Assembly: GCA_036782715.1 (NCBI GenBank)
Contig: DAIPYN010000041.1
Span: forward strand, 1 to 10,383
Source: UBA3478 sp036782715
GTDB lineage: Bacteria; Bacteroidota; Bacteroidia; Flavobacteriales; Flavobacteriaceae
Length of the DNA stretch: 10,383 bases
Direction of reading: 5' to 3'
Part shown: in pieces, positions 6,464-10,383 of the stretch
Position numbering within the stretch: the first letter of the stretch is position 1
Layout: each line of letters begins with the position of its first letter
The notes under the pieces: generated by a model
Seen by the model: only the letters and a program-made list of their open reading frames with translations
What the model was told of the DNA's origin: nothing
Databases searched by the model: none
Translations under genes and position numbers: made by a program

Positions 6464-8278
6464 ATGGAAGAAAAGGGGATAGATAAAAATGCAATCATTG
6501 GCTTCGTACTGATTTTTGCAATAATGATCGGGTGGTTTTACGTTAGTCAGCCAACACCTGAAGAGATTGAGGCACAAAGAGCACTAGCTACTCAATCAGA
6601 TACTGAAGAAGTAATTGCTGAAACCGAACCAGCCCTTACTCCAATTGAAGAATCTACATCTGCTGAATTACCAGTAAGCGATGAACGCTCGTATGAGTCA
6701 GTGAATATAGAAACTGAGCATTTTACTTTAGAATTTTCAAGAGTTGGTGGTCAATTAAAGCGTATCACACTAAACGATTTTACCAATCATCAAGATCAGC
6801 CTATTGAAATTCTTCAACCTGAATTTTCTGATTTAAATCTAAAGTTAGTCACCGCTCAGGGTTTGAATTTGAATACGAATGAATTGTATTTTGAGCCTGA
6901 GGTAACTCAGGAAGAAGATCGTACACGAGTTACTTTGCGCTCTGAAGTTGCGGATGGAGCCTTTTTAGAGTTTAAATATCAGGTTTTAAACGATAGCTAT
7001 TTAATTGATTTTGATATTAACACCACTCAATTATCGGCTTATTTATCGTCTCAGCCAGCCATCCTATCCTGGAATTATACTGCTCCACGAAACGATCAGA
7101 GTATTCAGTATGAAAATCGTTACACCAGATTGACTTATCGTTTAGGAGATGGTTCAATTAAAAAATTAAGTGCAACCTCTGACCTAGATGAGGAAGAAGA
7201 AAGTGATTTAAGTTGGATTTCGTTTAGACACCATTTTTTTAGTGCCATACTCGGGAGTAAATCGAAGTTTTCGAAAGCTGAGTTAATTTCTGAAAACTTA
7301 GTGGAAGAGGAGTCTAAAACGGCTTCACATACTAAGAGATATCAAACTTCGGTTGAACTAGAAAGTCTTTCTCGTGGGGCGACTGAATCGATGTATTTTT
7401 ATTTTGGTCCAACCGATTCAAAGACCTTTGCTAACTACAGCGAGTACGAATTGATTGAGTCGATTCCTTTTGGTTGGGGAATTTTTGGAACCATTAATCG
7501 GTACATTTTTAATCCATTCTTTAACTTCTTAGCCGGATTTATGCCCTTTGGTATTGCGATTATCGTGATGACTTTTGTTGTTCGAATCGCGTTATCTCCA
7601 GTAACCTATAAGAGTTACGTTTCACAGGCTAAAATGAAGGTGATACAGCCTGAGGTGAAGGAGATTAATGAGAAGTTTGCCAACAATGCGATGAAGAAGC
7701 AGCAGGAGACGATGAAGCTTTACAATTTGGCCGGAGTGAATCCAATGAGTGGATGTGTACCTGCTTTATTGCAACTTCCAATTTTCTATGCGTTGTTTAG
7801 TTTCTTTCCGACCTCGTTTATACTTAGACAAAAATCTTTCTTGTGGGTAGATGACCTATCTTCTTACGACACGATAGTAGATCTTCCATTTACGATTCCA
7901 TTTTATGGCGATCACATCAGCTTATTTCCAATATTAGCTTCTGTTGCGATTTTCTTTTACATGCAAATGACTACCGGTCAAACTATGCAAATGCAGCAGC
8001 AACCGGGCATGCCAAACATGAAATTCATCATGTATTTATCACCGGTAATGATGTTGTTTTTCTTTAACAACTATGCTTCGGGTCTAAGTTTGTATTACTT
8101 CATTTCGAACTTGTTAACGATTGTTATCATGCTCGTAATTAAGAATTACATTATCGATGAAAATCGAATTCATCTCCAGGTTCAAGCCAATAAGCAGAAA
8201 CCAAAAAAGGAGAGTAAGTTTCAGCGCCGAATGCGTGAGATGATGGAACAGGCAGAGCAACAAAAGAAATTAAAATAG
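6464..8278 (+). CDS. yidC: Membrane protein insertase YidC (Oxa1 family)
   Basis: Inner-membrane insertase/chaperone that works alone or with SecYEG to place proteins in the membrane. The 604-residue protein has the Gram-negative layout: an N-terminal membrane segment (about 10-27), an acidic Glu/Thr-rich linker (about 31-80), a large periplasmic beta-sandwich domain (about 80-335), then the conserved Oxa1 core. In the core, the first segment (about 354-378) ends in VVRIALSP with Arg374 as the expected hydrophilic-groove residue, and the basic cytoplasmic hairpin YVSQAKMKVIQPEVKEINEKF lies at 385-405. Further segments are at about 430-450 (GCVPALLQLPIFYALF), 485-502, and two at about 522-560 (LSPVMMLFFFNNYASGLSLY). 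The C-terminus is Lys/Gln/Arg-rich, as expected for ribosome contact. Adjacency to pyrG is common in this phylum; the two-base gap implies one transcript. Confidence 0.97.
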   Translation: MEEKGIDKNAIIGFVLIFAIMIGWFYVSQPTPEEIEAQRALATQSDTEEVIAETEPALTPIEESTSAELPVSDERSYESVNIETEHFTLEFSRVGGQLKRITLNDFTNHQDQPIEILQPEFSDLNLKLVTAQGLNLNTNELYFEPEVTQEEDRTRVTLRSEVADGAFLEFKYQVLNDSYLIDFDINTTQLSAYLSSQPAILSWNYTAPRNDQSIQYENRYTRLTYRLGDGSIKKLSATSDLDEEEESDLSWISFRHHFFSAILGSKSKFSKAELISENLVEEESKTASHTKRYQTSVELESLSRGATESMYFYFGPTDSKTFANYSEYELIESIPFGWGIFGTINRYIFNPFFNFLAGFMPFGIAIIVMTFVVRIALSPVTYKSYVSQAKMKVIQPEVKEINEKFANNAMKKQQETMKLYNLAGVNPMSGCVPALLQLPIFYALFSFFPTSFILRQKSFLWVDDLSSYDTIVDLPFTIPFYGDHISLFPILASVAIFFYMQMTTGQTMQMQQQPGMPNMKFIMYLSPVMMLFFFNNYASGLSLYYFISNLLTIVIMLVIKNYIIDENRIHLQVQANKQKPKKESKFQRRMREMMEQAEQQKKLK

Positions 8279-8289
8279 GTTCCTTTTGA

Positions 8290-9471
8290 ATGGCAACTAA
8301 GCCAATTAATCAGACCAAGGTAGTTGTTGGCCTTTCTGGAGGGGTAGATTCAAGCGTAACTGCCTATTTACTCAAACAACAGGGCTATCAAGTAATTGGC
8401 CTATTCATGAAGAATTGGCATGACGATTCTGTCACGATTTCTGATGAGTGCCCTTGGTTAGAAGACAGTAATGATGCTTTGATTGTCGCCGATAAGTTAG
8501 GCATACCTTTTCAAACGGTGGATCTAAGCGATACCTACCGCAAGCGTATTGTTGATTATATGTTCTCTGAGTATAAGGCGGGTAGAACTCCGAATCCCGA
8601 TGTGCTTTGTAATAGAGAAATAAAATTCGATGTATTCCTGACGATTGCGATATCTCTTGGGGCTGATTACGTGGCAACCGGTCATTATTGCCAAAAGGGA
8701 GTGGTTAAAAAGGACGGTAAAGAGTTGTATCAACTCCTAAAAGGGGCAGACCCCTCGAAAGATCAGTCGTATTTTCTGTGCCAGTTAAATCAGGATCAAT
8801 TGGCGAAAGCAATGTTTCCGATTGGTCATCTTCAAAAATCAGAAGTACGAGAAATTGCTAAAAAAGCCAACTTAATTACAGCAGAGAAGCGTGATTCCCA
8901 AGGGCTCTGTTTTATAGGAAAAGTTCGTCTACCAGATTTTTTACAACAACAATTAAAGCCTAAAGAGGGTCAAATCATTGAAATTTCTCCAGATCATTCA
9001 GTGTATCGATCGAACCGGGGTGAGGACTTAGAGGACCTTTCGACTCCGTTTACCTATCAACCAGACATGGGGACGGTGCTTGCCAAACACAATGGAGCAC
9101 ATTATTTCACCGTGGGACAACGAAAGGGTCTCGCTGTAGGTGGAACTGCACTACCGTTATTTGTTATTGGCGTGGAAACCGATCGCAACGTATTATATGT
9201 GGGGCAAGGAAGCGATCACCCAGGTCTCTATCGATCTGCTCTAAAAATCCTAAAGGATGAAGTGCATTGGATACGACCTGATTTAGCAGGAGATTTAAGA
9301 GTTCAAGCTAGAATTCGTTATCGCCAACCTTTACAGCAGGCTTCGATCCTTGTAAAGGAGGATGCTACCTATGTAAAGTTCGATCAGCCTCAATCTGCAA
9401 TTACTCCTGGACAGTTTGTGGCATGGTATATAGAAAATGAATTGGTGGGGTCTGGTGTGATTTCTGAGTAG
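8290..9471 (+). CDS. mnmA: tRNA-specific 2-thiouridylase MnmA
   Basis: Cytosolic enzyme that forms 2-thiouridine at wobble position 34 of tRNAs for Lys, Glu and Gln, using ATP and a persulfide sulfur donor. The 393-residue protein shows the N-type ATP pyrophosphatase P-loop SGGVDSS (16-22), the RTPNPDVLCNREIKF block with catalytic Cys107, TGHYC (130-134), KDQSYFL (157-163) and SQGLCFIG with the second catalytic Cys207. The C-terminal beta-barrel part contains HYFTVGQRKGL and LYVGQGSDHPGLY. The longer loop at about 238-268 before HYFTVGQ is usual for Bacteroidota MnmA. The start at 8290 leaves an 11-base gap after yidC; no Shine-Dalgarno is visible, only TTCCTTTTGA. It is probably co-transcribed with pyrG and yidC. 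Sulfur-relay partner genes are not in the window. Confidence 0.97.
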   Translation: MATKPINQTKVVVGLSGGVDSSVTAYLLKQQGYQVIGLFMKNWHDDSVTISDECPWLEDSNDALIVADKLGIPFQTVDLSDTYRKRIVDYMFSEYKAGRTPNPDVLCNREIKFDVFLTIAISLGADYVATGHYCQKGVVKKDGKELYQLLKGADPSKDQSYFLCQLNQDQLAKAMFPIGHLQKSEVREIAKKANLITAEKRDSQGLCFIGKVRLPDFLQQQLKPKEGQIIEISPDHSVYRSNRGEDLEDLSTPFTYQPDMGTVLAKHNGAHYFTVGQRKGLAVGGTALPLFVIGVETDRNVLYVGQGSDHPGLYRSALKILKDEVHWIRPDLAGDLRVQARIRYRQPLQQASILVKEDATYVKFDQPQSAITPGQFVAWYIENELVGSGVISE

Positions 9472-9509
9472 GAAATAAAATCACCTAATTTCATCTCTAA
9501 AACTGAATT

Positions 9510-10383
9510 ATGTCTTTTAAGATTGCGGATACATCAACCCACAGAATACTCTTTTTCTCTTCTTGGTTGTTGTTGGCTGTAATACAGTCTGCACTCATGC
9601 CTCTTTCAGGAGAAGAAGCTTATTATTGGCTGTTTTCTAGGGCGTTAGATTGGGGTTATTTAGACCACCCACCAGCAGTAGCATTCTTTGGACGCTTGGG
9701 ATATGAGTTACTAGAAAATGAATTAGGGGTTCGTTTATTTTCGTCACTTCTCAGTGTGTCAACGCTTTGGTTGATCTATGATTTAATCGGCCGAAAGGGT
9801 CTTAGAAACTTCGCTTTTTTGGCGGGTGGATTACTTGCGGTACATGCAGGCAGCTTTCTGGTAAAAACAGATGTCCCGTTAATGTTTTTTGAGGTTCTGT
9901 TTTTCTGGTTCTACAAACGATTTCTCGATCGAAACACGATATGGAACTCTCTGGGTATTGCATTGGCGATCGCGGGGATGTTTCTTAGTAAATATCATGG
10001 AATTTTGGTCGTACTATTTACGTTGCTATCGAATTGGCGGTTAATAAAAAATCAATATTTCTGGGTTGTAGTTTTATTTACTGTGATTCTAATGCTACCC
10101 CATTTGTTCTGGTTGATCGAAAACGATTTCTCAAGCCTTAGATTTCATTTAAACGGAAGGTCAGACATTTCATTTAAGTGGTCCAACGTTTTAGGTTATG
10201 TAGGGAGTCAACCTCTGGTATTAGGACCATTAGTAAGCTTGCCGATGCTCTATGCTTTATTTTGCAGAAAGTATACGGATTTCTTTTCAAGAGCACTTTT
10301 ATTTGTTTTGTCAGGTGTTCTTATCTTTTTCTTCTTGCAATCATTTAGAGTCTTTATACATAAACACTGGACAAGTATCGTTT
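9510..10383 (+). CDS. GT39/ArnT-like membrane glycosyltransferase, 3' truncated
   Basis: An open frame starts at ATG 9510 and runs off the right edge with 291 codons and no stop. The product is very hydrophobic, with several membrane segments (about 12-30, 76-92, 101-118, 121-137, 146-175, 184-203, 227-250, 260-278). The periplasmic loop after the first segment contains GEEAYYWLFSRALDWGYLDHPP (34-55), the signature of the dolichyl-phosphate-mannose mannosyltransferase/ArnT-like family (PMT_2); KTDVPLMFF (119-127) and SKYHGIL (160-166) also fit. Such enzymes move a sugar from a polyprenyl-phosphate carrier to a lipid, glycan or protein at the outer face of the inner membrane; the acceptor here is unknown. 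The usual acidic Asp of the signature (DEAYYW) is Glu35. The gene starts 38 bases after mnmA, with no terminator or promoter seen between, so read-through is plausible. Confidence 0.88.
   Translation, partial: MSFKIADTSTHRILFFSSWLLLAVIQSALMPLSGEEAYYWLFSRALDWGYLDHPPAVAFFGRLGYELLENELGVRLFSSLLSVSTLWLIYDLIGRKGLRNFAFLAGGLLAVHAGSFLVKTDVPLMFFEVLFFWFYKRFLDRNTIWNSLGIALAIAGMFLSKYHGILVVLFTLLSNWRLIKNQYFWVVVLFTVILMLPHLFWLIENDFSSLRFHLNGRSDISFKWSNVLGYVGSQPLVLGPLVSLPMLYALFCRKYTDFFSRALLFVLSGVLIFFFLQSFRVFIHKHWTSIV

Noticed and set aside
8432..8733. Two overlapping antisense open frames inside mnmA
   Set aside because: They mirror the conserved catalytic region, and their low-complexity, His/Tyr/Arg-rich translations look non-coding.

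Overview
The window reads as an ordinary chromosomal segment of a member of the Bacteroidota, most likely a flavobacterium-like lineage. The evidence is: (i) the order guaA – periplasmic binding-protein-like gene – pyrG – yidC, which is familiar from that phylum; (ii) YidC with the long periplasmic domain and phylum-style start, and MnmA with the phylum-typical insertion before its YFTVGQRKG stretch; (iii) no Shine-Dalgarno sequence before most starts; (iv) two promoter candidates of the Bacteroidota type (TTG, a spacer of about 19-22 bases, then TAnnTTTG or a one-base variant). Base composition is AT-rich and even throughout, with no sign of mobile DNA, RNA genes, CRISPR or long repeats.

Layout. 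Positions 1-190 hold the 3' end of an unrecognised gene on the + strand. It converges with, and by three bases overlaps, a small FMN-binding pyridoxamine-phosphate-oxidase-like gene on the - strand (187-756). A 57-base divergent spacer follows, then guaA (814-2346), whose last codons contain the ATG of a secreted binding-protein-like gene (2337-3929). This gene runs 45 bases into the end of a convergent - strand gene for a Tat-exported hydroxypyruvate-isomerase-like TIM barrel (3885-4754). A 90-base divergent spacer carries promoter candidates for that gene and for pyrG. From 4845 the + strand holds a tight series: pyrG, yidC (2 bases later), mnmA (11 bases later) and, after 38 bases, the first 291 codons of a GT39/ArnT-like membrane glycosyltransferase that runs off the window.

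How the genes fit together. GuaA and PyrG are both glutamine-dependent amidotransferases that make nucleotides (GMP and CTP), and GTP, made from the GuaA product, is a known activator of PyrG. YidC (membrane protein insertion) and MnmA (tRNA wobble 2-thiolation) are housekeeping genes of translation and protein targeting. The remaining genes (oxidase-like flavoprotein, isomerase-like protein, binding-protein-like protein, glycosyltransferase) are accessory or poorly characterised.

I found no convincing new system. The points most worth a second look are the promoter geometry at guaA (predicted leaderless mRNA), a C-run at the predicted start of pyrG transcription, the guaA-pyrG linker protein without recognisable LysM repeats but with an acidic tail, and an Asp-to-Glu change in the glycosyltransferase signature. 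No stretch over 300 bases lacks a gene.
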